Source: Tenrec ecaudatus (lineage: Eukaryota > Chordata > Mammalia > Afrosoricida > Tenrecidae). Taken from it: 64,000 bases of DNA. Below, piece by piece: positions 10,727 to 22,100 of the stretch. Made by a program: the position numbers and the translations under genes. The stretch spans positions 17,011,001-17,075,000 of the forward strand of contig NC_134546.1 in the NCBI RefSeq assembly GCF_050624435.1. Reading direction: 5' to 3'. Every line of letters begins with the position of its first letter. Position 1 is the first letter of the stretch. The notes beneath the pieces are model-generated. The model saw only the letters and a list, made by a program, of their open reading frames with translations, did no database searches and had not been told where the DNA came from.

Positions 10727-10825
10727 GAATCATTTTATTGGCAGCTCAATACAATTCTTATCATAATCCACACATCCATCAATTATATTAAGCACATTTG
10801 TACATTCATTGCCTTCATCATAAAA
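10727..10825 (-). repeat. L1-type retrotransposon 3' end, short
   Basis: 'gaatcattttattggcagct' opens a 100-bp antisense tail, inserted end to end with its neighbours. Confidence 0.75.
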
Positions 10826-10992
10826 AGTCTTTTTATTGGGAGCTCTTACAGATAGTCTAACAATCCATACTTCAATTAGCTCAAGCCTAATTGTCTAATT
10901 GCTGCCAACATCATTTTCACGTTTTCTGCCTTCTTGAAGTCTTTGATATTAGCTCCCCTTTATCCCTTTCCTCCCTTATTATTATAATAATA
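10822..10992 (-). repeat. L1-type retrotransposon 3' end, diverged
   Basis: 'taaaaagtctttttattggg' opens a diverged tail that aligns by eye with the other copies through the 'caatccatac' box and the C/T-rich stretch. Confidence 0.65.
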
Positions 10993-11850
10993 ATTATTCT
11001 TTAATCACTTTATTGGGGCTCTTAAAGCTCTTGTTACATTCCATATATCAGTTGTATCAAGCATATTTGTACATATGTTGCCATCATCGTTTCCACTTGA
11101 GCCCTTGGTATAGGCTCTTCTTTTCCCTCTATATTATAATTATTATAATCATTATTCTTATTTTTGCTGTATCTTACACCATCCAATGTATTCAGCCACC
11201 TACAGTTCTGTTATCCGTTCCCCTTGAGTGGGATTATACAGTCATCATTGCTATCTGTCATCCCCCTCTTCCCGTACCCTCATTACTCCCATTACTATTT
11301 CTAAAGGGTTTATCTATCTTTCATGCATTGAATGACCTTAATTATACAAGTGAACATACATAGGTCTCACAAGATTAATGAGGTGAGACTAAGACCAAAA
11401 TAGTAAAGGGGGAAAATATTAAAGACCTAGAGGATAGTTATGTGTTTCATTTGTTCTATATTGCGCCCTGGATAGATCATCCCTTCCACGTGATCCTTCT
11501 GTGAGGTACTGTCCAATTATTGTACAGATGTGTTTGGGGTCACCACTTTGCCTACATTCCTTCACATCAATCTGATTGCTTGTTTTTGAATTTCTAATAC
11601 CTATTCCCGTCAGCACCTCATGATCACACAGGCTGGTATGCTTCCTTCCATGTAGGCTTTGTTGCTTCCCTGATAGATGGCTGCTTGTTTAACTGCAAGC
11701 CTTTAAGTCCTCAGATGCTATATTTTTTAATAGCCGTGCACCATCAACCTTCTTCACCACATTTGCTTATGCACCTATTTTGCCAATAACATCAATTTGT
11801 GAGGAAAAATTATTCTTGTCTGTGCTCTAATTGAGGAGCAACAACAGTTA
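10993..11850 (-). repeat. Older, longer L1-type 3' UTR
   Basis: It starts 'ttaatcactttattggggct' and runs about 850 bp. It keeps the module that includes 'gatcacacaggctggtatgc', 'gatagatggctgcttgttta' and 'tagccgtgcaccatcaacc', which also occurs in the long copies near 21 kb and 33 kb. It is more diverged than they are, and only one copy of the module is visible. Confidence 0.7.
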
Positions 11851-12420
11851 ATAGCGGAAACAGTAGCCAACACCATAGACATCTCAATTGTTTAGTTTAT
11901 TTAATGCTGATCTAAAATTTAAGAAATCTTTCTGCCCCAAACTGTTGTGTCCCAGTCAGCTGTAGACAAGAGCATTGAATTCAGTGGGCATTCTAAATAA
12001 ATGGAATAGAGATCTTAAAGCATTAAAAAAAAATTGTAACAGGAAATGAAACATGGCCTTACCAGTACAATCAGGAAAACAAAGCACAACCAAAATAATA
12101 GCCTCTAAGGTGTGAAAGCGGTAGTCAAAACAAATGTGAACAGCAAAAGCTGTAATGCCATCAGTGTTTTGGATGCTCAAGGTATTTGGCTTGGCTCTCT
12201 AGGAGACCCAAGGACAGTAACATCTGCTTACTTATGAGTGTTTTGAGAAAGTTAGCTAAGTCCTTAACAACAACAACAACAAACACTCGGGGGAAACCTT
12301 AACCTGCGTCCTTCTCTGTCGTTATCACAATGCACCTGCTCATCAAACCTCTCATCCAGCAAGGACAAAATTGCAAGCAGAGCAGGAGAGGAGTGCTAAG
12401 GTGAACTTCCTCTGGAGTCT
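11851..12420. other. Unique-looking intergenic DNA upstream of PCYOX1
   Basis: I see no gene. A short (CAA)n tract lies at about 12268-12283. Confidence 0.4.
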
Positions 12421-12429
12421 CTGACCACC

Positions 12430-13100
12430 GCCAGAAGCCGAGTGGACTTCAGATGGGTGAGGCGGCCTCGCGAGAGAGACTGGGGGGACCCGATTGGCAA
12501 GCAGCAAAAAGGAAGTGTGTCCCTAGGGAAGACTGGCTGACTTGCGGGAGCTGGGCGGGGCCGGACCAGGGGCGGGGCCGGGAGGCAGGAGGATCCTGAT
12601 TGGCTATGGTGGGACCTGGGCGGACCCAGCCGGCCGCGGGGCGGGGCAGGCGGAGAGGCAGGAGGATTCTGATTGGCAGGGGCGGGACCTGGGCGGGCCC
12701 AGTCGGCCGCGGGGCGGGGCAGGCGGAATGCGCAGTCACACCGCGCAGGTCTGAACGCGGGGCGCCCGGCGCTGCTCCCTGTGCTTGCTGAAGCCATGGG
12801 GCCGACTGCGGAGGCGGGCTCGTCGCTCCTCGGGCTGTGGCTGCTGCTGTGTAGCTGGGGGTGCCCAGGGAGCGCCGAGCCGCGGGCCCCACCGGATAAG
12901 ATCGGTAGGTGTGAGGGCAGGGGTGCTGGAGTGCCCCCTGCGGTGGGGGGTCGGGGGGTGGGGGTGGGGCGCGGCTGTGGTACGAAACACCCAGGCCCCG
13001 CACTCGAAGACGCGGGGTTAGGCCGCAGGTCCCTGCGCGCACAGCGTGCTTTTTCCTCTTGATTCTCTAGGAGGTGCAGGGCCGGTTTTGGTCTCCCAGG
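12430..13100 (+). promoter_or_regulatory. PCYOX1: CpG-island promoter of PCYOX1
   Basis: GC-rich sequence with several GGGCGG boxes and three ATTGG (inverted CCAAT) boxes near 12493, 12599 and 12672 precedes the PCYOX1 ATG. There is no TATA box. A GGAAGTG ETS-type site lies near 12511. Transcription probably starts close to 12730-12780, inferred from the short distance to the ATG. Confidence 0.75.
12582..12727 (+). repeat. 73-bp tandem duplication in the PCYOX1 promoter
   Basis: Two adjacent 73-bp units (12582-12654 and 12655-12727) both begin 'gaggcaggaggat' and end 'cggggcaggcgga', with about seven differences between them. Each unit carries one ATTGGC CCAAT-type box and GC boxes. A weaker partial match precedes the first unit. 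Confidence 0.9.
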
Positions 13101-16100
13101 GACGGGACTGTGTGTGCGTCGGCGGGCGTGGAGGTAGACCCACCTGAGGAATGGCGTGCACTAGGGGCCGGAGCAGGCCGGCGACTCGCCACCAAGCGTG
13201 CCCAGTAGCCTCTGTCTTGGAGACTTGGAGCTTGAGGACACGAGACGGCCTACCTGTATCCCACCTTCTGGGAGAGTAGGCTTCTAGCTTATCGTGGGGC
13301 GCTGAACCCTCCCACGGGACGATGACAGGCGCTTGCATGCCCATGCACACACCCATCCTGCCGGTTTCCTTAGATGAGCTCAACCTCTTACCTCTTTCCA
13401 GCTCTGCTGAGGTCAGCCATCTCTGAGGTCCCAGGGGTGCCCAGGACCTCTGCCCTGTGACGAATCCAATTTTGCCGAAGGAACCTATCCTTTTGCTGCG
13501 CTCAGTAATTTTTCCCCTCTGCCATATTCTCTCCCTGCTCCCTGCTAAAAACAAACACACGAAACCAAAACCTTCAAAAAACTGTTCTGGAACCAACGTA
13601 TCCACATCCATGAGGGTGAACAATGTAAGGCAAACATGAAGGGTGTTTTATGGGTGCGGGTTAGGCCCAACCCCGTGTGCGCCTCGTTGGGCACAAAGAA
13701 AGGAGCGTAGGCTCCTTGTGCTTCATCCACAAAGGGCTGAGAGCCTTTGGGCATCTGGCACTGGAAAGGTTTGATTCACGTCCGTTTATAAAGGAGTCCA
13801 CCCACTCTTGCGCTGAGCATTGCGCTGATCCGAGCCCTCTGCTCCCCCACATGGTAGATGATAGTCGCTGGTAACCCTCCCCACCCCGCTCCTAGGGAAG
13901 GACCTTTCACCAACCCATTGCTGGTTAGAGGGAAAGCAACTCTTGCTGATTTTTTTCTGTTCTCTCCATAGCCATTGTTGGAGCGGGCATCGGCGGCACG
14001 TCAGCAGCCTATTACCTGCGACAGAAATTTGGGGGAAGTGTGAAGATTGACCTGTTCGAAAGAGGGGAGGTGGGCGGCCGTTTGGCCACCCTGACCGTGG
14101 AGGGCCAAGAATATGAGAGTGGCGGTTCGGTCATCCATCCTTTGAATCTGCATATGAAGCGATTTGTCAAGGACCTGGGTAGGTAATTTTGGATTTAGAA
14201 ACGAGGCACATCTCTGTATGACCCCTGCGGGGTGGGGGTGGGGGCACTTTGTCAGATGGGAACTGAAACTTTTCCCACCTTTTGCGCTTAGTCTTTTACA
14301 GAGAAGTTGCTGGAACTGCCGTCCTCAGTTTCCTGTTAGCAGTTGGTATTGCCTTAGTTAGGAACTGCGCTTCTGTCAGGTGATCCGAGTTATCTGTATC
14401 TTCAGTTATCTGGAATTACAGCTGTGGGGGAGGGTGTGGGGACTGTTGCGGATACCTGTTGAAGAATCAACTAGTTAATTCTTTGAGTTGGCTAGGGCCT
14501 TAAGGTACTCAATTTATAATGGAGGGAATGAAGAATCCCCACTCCTTGAAGTATCTGAAGTTTTTAATTACTGGGCAGATTGTGAGAGAAATCTGGCAGG
14601 TCTCAGCAGGCCCTTTCTTTAGGGACTTAGAATTTTAGCCTCCTTCCAGTTATTTGAAATATCCAGTTAGGTAAACTAGGATCCACATAGGGATAGGCGT
14701 GGGCCCCATTTCCCTCAACTGCCTTCCATACGCCCTCTGGACATCTGCTGGGCCTCCCATTCTCCCTGTGAAGGCAGGGGTATAGGAGGCGCAATTCGTG
14801 TGACAAAGGTTCACGTCAACATTTTGTGTTTTAATTCAATTAGGCTGGTAGTTGTTGTCCCCGCCCCAGGCTCTTAGTGTTTGCAGATTGCTGTATCTGC
14901 AGGATCCCCTGCTCTATTTTCGGGAGAGCCTGCTTTTGGACAGTTAGTGCTAACCACACTGTTCTAAAGATAGAACTCTTTCAATGTGTCTCCTGGGAGG
15001 AGGGAAACCCGGACTGTGCTTGCTTCTGAGTGTCCCCTGAACACTTCCAATTACCTTCTTCCGCTCCATCAGCATGCAGACCCCTGACTTGTCTACCCTT
15101 TCTCTGTTTTTGCAGGTCTCTCTGCTGCAAAGGACGCTGATAGCCTAACGGGGGTGTATAATGGAGAGAAGCTGGTGTTTGAGGAGAGCCGCTGGTTTAT
15201 CATTAACATGATTAAACTAGTTTGGCACTATGGATTTCAGTTCCTTCGATTGCATATGTGGGTCGAGGACATACTAGATAAATTCATGAGGTAATTTCTC
15301 CCCTTCTATGTAACCAGAACCTTTTAATTTGATGAATTAAATTGTATACCTAGCCAAATTGTAAGATTACTAGGCAAAAAAAAGTTTAAAAAAATCATTT
15401 TATTGGGGGCTCGTACAACTCTTATCACAATCCATCCATGCATCCATCCATGCATCCATCCATGCATCCATCCATGCATCCATCCATGCATCCATCCATC
15501 CATCCATCCATCCATCCATCCATCCATCCATCCATCCATCGTGTCAAGCACGTTTGTACATTTGTTGCCATCATCATTCTCAAAACATTTGCTTTCTATT
15601 TGAGCCCTTGGTATCGTATCAGCTCCCATTTTTTCCCTCCCTCCCTGCCCCTCCTTTTAATTTTTTTTTGTAGACAATATGCAGACTATTTCTCGGAAAT
15701 TAAAAGGTAAGTTTTTCTTTTTCTTCAGAAAAGATAGCTTATAAATACTTATTTGCATCTAACAGAAATAACTCCTTCTCCACTCTCAGTGAGCTGCTGC
15801 TGAGGGTCTTTTTAGAGATGAGGAAAGGGAGGCGCAGAGAGATTTTCAGTGGAAGTTCCCCTAACGTGTCAGTCGTGCAGAGCTGGAGTCTGTACTCAGC
15901 GGCTCTCGTCTGGCTGTCTCCCTCATTCTTCTTTTCTTCTTAAAAGAATACAGATGTCTTTCTGTATTTTCTTTATTTTAAAAAATTGTCGATATATGAA
16001 AATGCACCGCCTTGGTAACCAAGAAGAATCAAGTACAATAGCTAGTCTAATTTTGAAAAGTGGTAAGTTTTATTTTTTTAAGGTTGTTGGCATAGAACAA

Positions 16101-19100
16101 CAATTTTTATGCCAGTTTGCAATTTTATAGTGCAGGATAAATTCAGCTTGTAAATGCTCATCATATTTCATATAGGTACTGTTTCAACTTATAATAGAAT
16201 TGTTAAAAAGGTAACATTACATACCATCTTACCAAATATTAAATGGAACAAATAAAGGATGGAGCAGTGCATATATACTTTTGTTTCTATAATTTATAGT
16301 ATAGATTTCTTTTTTTTTAAACCATCATTCTTAGGGCAGTTCCTTGGATGCCTTTCTTCAAGGTCCAGCTCCGGTGGATACTGCTTTTAAGTGAGTCAGT
16401 CATTCCTTGGCTAATACACCATGCAGTTACTGAGTGCTGCCTTAGGCCCTGAGAGTAGGGGACCCAGAACTTGTCCCTGCTCTGAAAGAACCTGCATTGT
16501 AGTGGAGAAGTAGGCAACAACAAATAACAAGAACATATTTGGAATTTGTATGGAGATAGGCTAGTCGCCTTTTATTTTTAAGGTGAAAATATGCTTAACA
16601 AAAATATAAGCCCATCTCAACGTTGTCTATGTTTAATTCTGTGACATCGATGGCAATTTTTTTTAGTCATTTCTTGCTGTAATATTCACGGATCTCACAT
16701 GATTACATGCTTCAAGTTGTTTAACTCTTCCCTTGCTGCCCTTTTCTAAATCATTCTGTCGTCATGAGCATCAACTTTCTGTCCCTTAAAGAGACACTCC
16801 CTCTTCCTCCTACCCCTGGTAACCACTTAGAGTTTTGGTTTCTTTCGGCTTGCTTATTTCATTTCAGCGAGCTCACACAGTACTGCTCTTTGGTGACGGA
16901 CAGATTTCTCTCAGCATGGTGTTCTCCAGGTTCGCCCGTGTTGCAGCATGCAGTGGGACTGTTTGTACCACATGTTGCTCATCCTTTCATCTGTGGCTGG
17001 GCATTTGGGTTGTTTCCATCCTTTGGCTCCCGTGCAAAGGAAGTGCTGATGGTTGGTAGACAGGCTTTGGACTTGCCTTTACGTCTTTTGAGTACATTCA
17101 TAGACTATAGTTCACTGATCAGTTTTCTGAGGCAATGCCAAATGTTTTCCACGGTGATGATGCCATTTTATGCTCCCAACCCCAGTGGAGGAAGGCATAT
17201 CCCTAGGAGTGGATGATTGTTTTATGTTTAAACAGTGACTTTTTCATTTTGCCACTCCACCAGCCTACATGTGTTGATTTTGGCTTTCTGGTCCTCGCAG
17301 GGGTGAAGGAGCCCCGGTAGTGTAGACCAGCAGTTCAAGACCACCAGTTGCTCCTTGGGCGAAAGATGAGACTTTCTACTCCCATAAAAAGTGTAGGAGG
17401 AGGCACCAGAAACCCATTGGGGCAATTCTATTTGTCACTGGGGTCGCATTGAGTTGGAATGGATTTTGATGACAGGGAGGAAGAGAGTGAGGGTGGAGTG
17501 GTGTCTTTTGGGGGGCTTGATTTGCATCTCCCAAACAGCAGATGCAGCCCTGGGGCCTTACTGGGCTACTGGTTGGGCTGCTAACTGCCAGGCTGTCTGT
17601 GAGAGAGAGAGGTACAGCTTTCTGCTCCTGGTAACCCATTGGCGCAGTTTCACCTTCTTCTGTAGGGACACAGGGAGGCAGAATTGACTTGAAGGCAGTG
17701 AGTTTGGATTTTTATCTTTTTCTTTAAATGGCTAATGGAGATAAGCATCTTTTTAGGCACTTGCTGGTCACTTGTATTTCTTCTTGGGTAAAATGTTTAT
17801 TCAAGTCCTTTGCCCAGTTTTTGATTGGGTTGTCTCTTTGTACGTTGTAGGAGTTCTTTATGTGTTCTGGATGTTAAACGCTGATCTAATACACGATTCT
17901 TGGCACTCTTTTGCTTTTAGAGAGCAATAATCAAACTTTGTGGAATGAATATCCCCTGTCCATTTCTGACACTTGATTTTATAACACTGATCTTTATGCT
18001 GTTCATGGGGCTGCCCATTGTATGTTTGAACTTCTTTCAGTAAATCAAGAACTCTGAGAGAAGGCTGTTGTTCCACTGGTATGTACCTGCTAGTGTGTAA
18101 AGTTTGGGAAATATTGCCGGACGGTCAAAAGAGCTGCCTTTCCAGTCTGCTGCTGTCCTGTGACCGCCTTCTCTGAACTTGGCAGTGAGTGGGGGCAATG
18201 CCCGAGGGAGTCTTCACCCTTTCCCCTGGTTGCAGCCAGCCTGCGGTCTGTTTGATTGGTGCTCATGCTGGACTGATTTTAAAATACTTTTAATATCACA
18301 CCATGTTACGATATTACTGGAATGTAACTGAAACCTCAGGTTGTCCAAGAGGAATCTGGAACCAGTCATTCCCCTGCATTTTAATGAAAGCAGTTGTCCT
18401 CAACCCAGGCTGCACATTAGAAGCCCGTGGGGAGATTAAAAAAATATATATATATATTTATATATATGAATGCTTAGCTCCTAGGTCGTTTTGTTTCATT
18501 GTCCCAGGGTAGAACTACGATATGACTCACATTTTCACTCTTCTGTTCGATTCTGCTTAGGCAGCACATCTTCCTCTGACCCAAGACACCTGGAGCTAGG
18601 TCCGATTTCACAAGTGAAAGCAGACTTCAGACGTTCCCGTGTCACCTGCACTTTTGGCCTGCTGCTTACAAATGCAGCAGTTCCCTCCACCCTCCTAGAA
18701 GTCCTAGACACTCCTCCCGTCTGACCTGCTGGCTCTACTAGTCCTTTGAGTTTGTTAGAACAGCTAACAATTCATGACAAGTATGATTATAAGTTATAGA
18801 CACAAGATGACTGTAGATACAAAGATGCGTATAGATTATAGATATTCAGACCTCTGTAGGGAAGGACTGGATGGGCTCCCGATGCAGTCTCTAGCTGAAA
18901 GGGGGTGTGTCACCTTATTAGATCAGGTGTTTTTCGCTAAGCAGGGAGCCCATGGGGCTTCTCGGTATAGGTCAGCGGTTCCCAACCTGTGGGTTGCAAG
19001 ACTCTTTCAGAGGGGCCACCCGATTCATGACAGTAGCAAAATTACAGTTAGGAAGTAGCAATGAAAATAATATTATGGTTGGGAGGTCACCACAACATGA

Positions 19101-22100
19101 GGAACTGTATGAAAGGGCCAAGGCATTAGGAAGGTTGAGAACCACTGATCTAGGTCCTTTACTTGAGCCTCATTGTCTAGGCATAATTGATTGAAACATG
19201 ATGCCCTTCCATCTTCCATTCAGTTGATAACAGACCAAATGATAGTCTTTCTAGTTCAGCATCCACTCATTAGTACAAACTCTTGAAGTCTAAGGGATAA
19301 CCTCACTTGTCCAGAACATTTTTTAAAATTGGAGTTTGTTCTCGTTATTCTTAGCAACCAAGGATAAGATCACATTGATCCGAGTAAAGTTCAGCTCTTG
19401 GCCTCACACGCATGCGCTGCTGCTGTCTGGCATTTGCACTGCTCTTACCTGCGCCTGACCGCTCCCCACTTGCTTGTCTGCAGCCTGTGTGTTGTCACAG
19501 AGAAGGCCTTCCTGGACCACTCAGACATATTTTGGTCCCATCCTGTACAGAATTTCAACCCGCCCACCCCAGGCACTCCCAGTCTTCATTCTCGGATTTA
19601 CTGTCTCCCCTAGGAATGATTCTCCTTTATTTGGTTACGTACTTTATTTGCATCTGATCATGTTGGTTGTTTCCCTTGCCTGGAGCATAAAGCTTTTTGA
19701 GGGCAGGAGTTTTCTTTAGTCTTGAGTTGACCTCTATATCATCTGTTCCTTGAACGGGTGTAGGTGTTCCATGCGTGTGGATGAATAAATAGAATGCACT
19801 GGCAACTGTTAATGGTTTATACAGCGGTTCTCAACCTTCCTCATGCTGCAACCTTTTTCATACAGTTCCTCGTGTGGTGGGAAACCCCCAACCATAAAAC
19901 TATTGCCACTGTTATGAATCAGGTCACCCCTGTGAAACGGCCGGGCCGTTCAATCTCCCCCAGGGGTCATGACCCACAGGTTGAGAACCACTGGTTTATA
20001 CAAATAGAACTCAAGAAGGAAAATTCTATATAAGCAGAAACTACTAGTTGTAAATTTGGCTTAATAATACTCTACTGCAACTAGTATCGTAAAAATGTGT
20101 GAGTGCACACTTTGTATACGGTACAGATAGCGATTGCTGCGACTGGCCCTCTGTGAAGCCTCAGGAGCCTTGAGGGAGTGAGACTGGTGGGCCCCCGGAT
20201 GGGAACTAAGTTTTCCATGGTACCCTTGAATAGGTTACTCAGTGGGCTCCTATTTTATTGTAGTCATGCTTAGCAGGAGATTATGCTTCCTTTCATGGGA
20301 AAGAAGCCAGTGTCTTTACCTTCCATCTGCCAATCGCCGCTGTAAGCGAAATGATGTCGTTGGAAGGAGTGAATTTTTTTTTTTACATTTTATTAGGGGC
20401 ACATACAACTCTTATCACAATCCATACATATACATACATCAATTGTATAAAGCACATCCGCACATTCCGTGCCACAATCATTCTCAAAGCATTTGCTCTC
20501 TACTTAAGCCCTTTGCATCAGGTCCTCTTTTTTTTTTCCCCTCCCTCCCCACTCCTCCCTCCCTCGTGCCCTTGGTAATTTATACATCGTTATTTTGTCA
20601 TATCTTGCCCTATCCAGAGTCTCCCTTCACCCCTTCTCTGCCGTCCATCTCCCAGGAAGGAGGTCACTTGTGGATCCTTGTAATCAGTTCCCCATTTCCA
20701 ACCCACTCACCCTCCACTCTCCCAGCATCGCCCCTCACACCCTTGGTCCTGAAGGTATCATCCACCCTGGATTCCCTGTACCTCCAGCCCCCATATGCAC
20801 CAGTGTACAACCTTTGCCCTATCCAGCCCTGCAAGGTAGAATTCGGATCATGGTAGTTGGGGGGAGGAAGCATCCAGGATCTGGGGAAAGCTGTGTTCTT
20901 CATCAGTACTACATCGCACCCTCTCCTAAACTCCTCTATGAGGGGATCTCCAGTGGCCGACACTTGAGCCTTCGGTCTCCACTCTGCTCATCCCCCTTCA
21001 TTCAATATGGTATATATATACACACACACACAAACATATATATATCTTTTTTTTTTTTTTGCATGATGCCTTATACCTGGTCCCTTTGGCACCTCGTGAT
21101 CGCACAGGCTGGTGTGCTTCTTCCATGTGGGCTTTATTGCTTCTGAGCTAGATGGCCGCTTGTTCACCTTCAAGCCTTTAAGACCCCAGACACTATCTCT
21201 TTTGATAGCCGGGCACCATTAGCTTTCTTCACCACATTTGTCTTCAGCGATCCTATCATGGAGGTGTGCAGTCAATGATAGGATTTTTTTGTTCTTTGAT
21301 GCCTGATAACTGATCCCTTCGGGACCACTTGATCACACAGGCTGGTGTGTTCTTCCATGTGGGCTTTGTTGCTTCTGAGCTAGATGGCCGCTTGTTTATC
21401 TTCAAGCCTTTAAGACCCCAGTCACTATCTCTTTTGATAGCCAGGCACCACCAGCTTTCTTCACATTTACTTGTTCACCCGCTTTGGCTTCAGCAGTGGT
21501 GTCGGGAGAGTGAGCATCATAGAGTGCCAATTTAATAAAATAAAGTATTCATGCATTGAGGGAGTACTTGAGTAGAGGCCCAAGGTAGAAGGAGTGATTT
21601 TTGCATTCTCAATTTTAACACTGATATTTCACAATTTTCATACAGAACTTCATTCAACATTTTTATTCTATTGAATATGACCTAGTAATTTACGTAGACA
21701 ATATTGAATGTATTGGGGGCGGAGGGATTTAGGGAATTGATGGAAAAATGGAACTGAAAGATACTGAAATTTTTGCATGAACTTTTTGAAGCTCTCCGTA
21801 GATAGTATTGAGTTTATTCTGAGAGAAGAAGCTTGCAGTAAACTCCTCTCATGATCTCTTGGTGCTACAGCGATGTCCTCCTTAGCCACTTAGCTCTTCT
21901 GTCATTTTATTTACTTGGCTGTGCTTGTGCCTTGTCACTTGCCCCGAACTGTAAGCTCCTTCAGGGAAAGGAAACCATACTTACCTTTTTCATCTCTGTA
22001 TCACTCGTAACGTCAGGAACAACTGTCTTTGGATTTACCACGTGAAACAATTTGTGCAAACTTTCTTTAAATCCATAAAGGAAACCTCGATTTCCTTCAG

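Larger units (their letters stand above)
16620..18080 (-). repeat. Ancient L1 3' portion, interrupted by AfroSINEs
   Basis: Antisense text matches the familiar mammalian L1 3' region: 'gcatttgggttgtttccatc', 'gaggcaatgccaaatgtttt', and later 'gtcctttgcccagtttttga' with 'ttgggttgtctctttgtacg'. Two AfroSINEs at 17308-17478 and 17543-17708 split it. Confidence 0.75.

Noticed and set aside
12449-13042. 197-codon minus-strand frame opposite PCYOX1 exon 1
   Set aside because: It is a GC-rich shadow frame, proline-rich and without a known domain.
15430-15540. Possible CRISPR-like array
   Set aside because: The units are directly adjacent with no unique spacers, and the host is a mammal.
15324-15710. 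Repetitive open frames encoding M-D-G-W or H-P-S-I repeats
   Set aside because: They are translations of the CATC microsatellite inside a retrotransposon tail.
16764-17216. 150-codon plus-strand frame
   Set aside because: It is antisense to an ancient L1 3' region.
20242-21146. Open frames of 183-204 codons
   Set aside because: They lie wholly in an antisense retrotransposon 3' UTR and have no recognisable protein.
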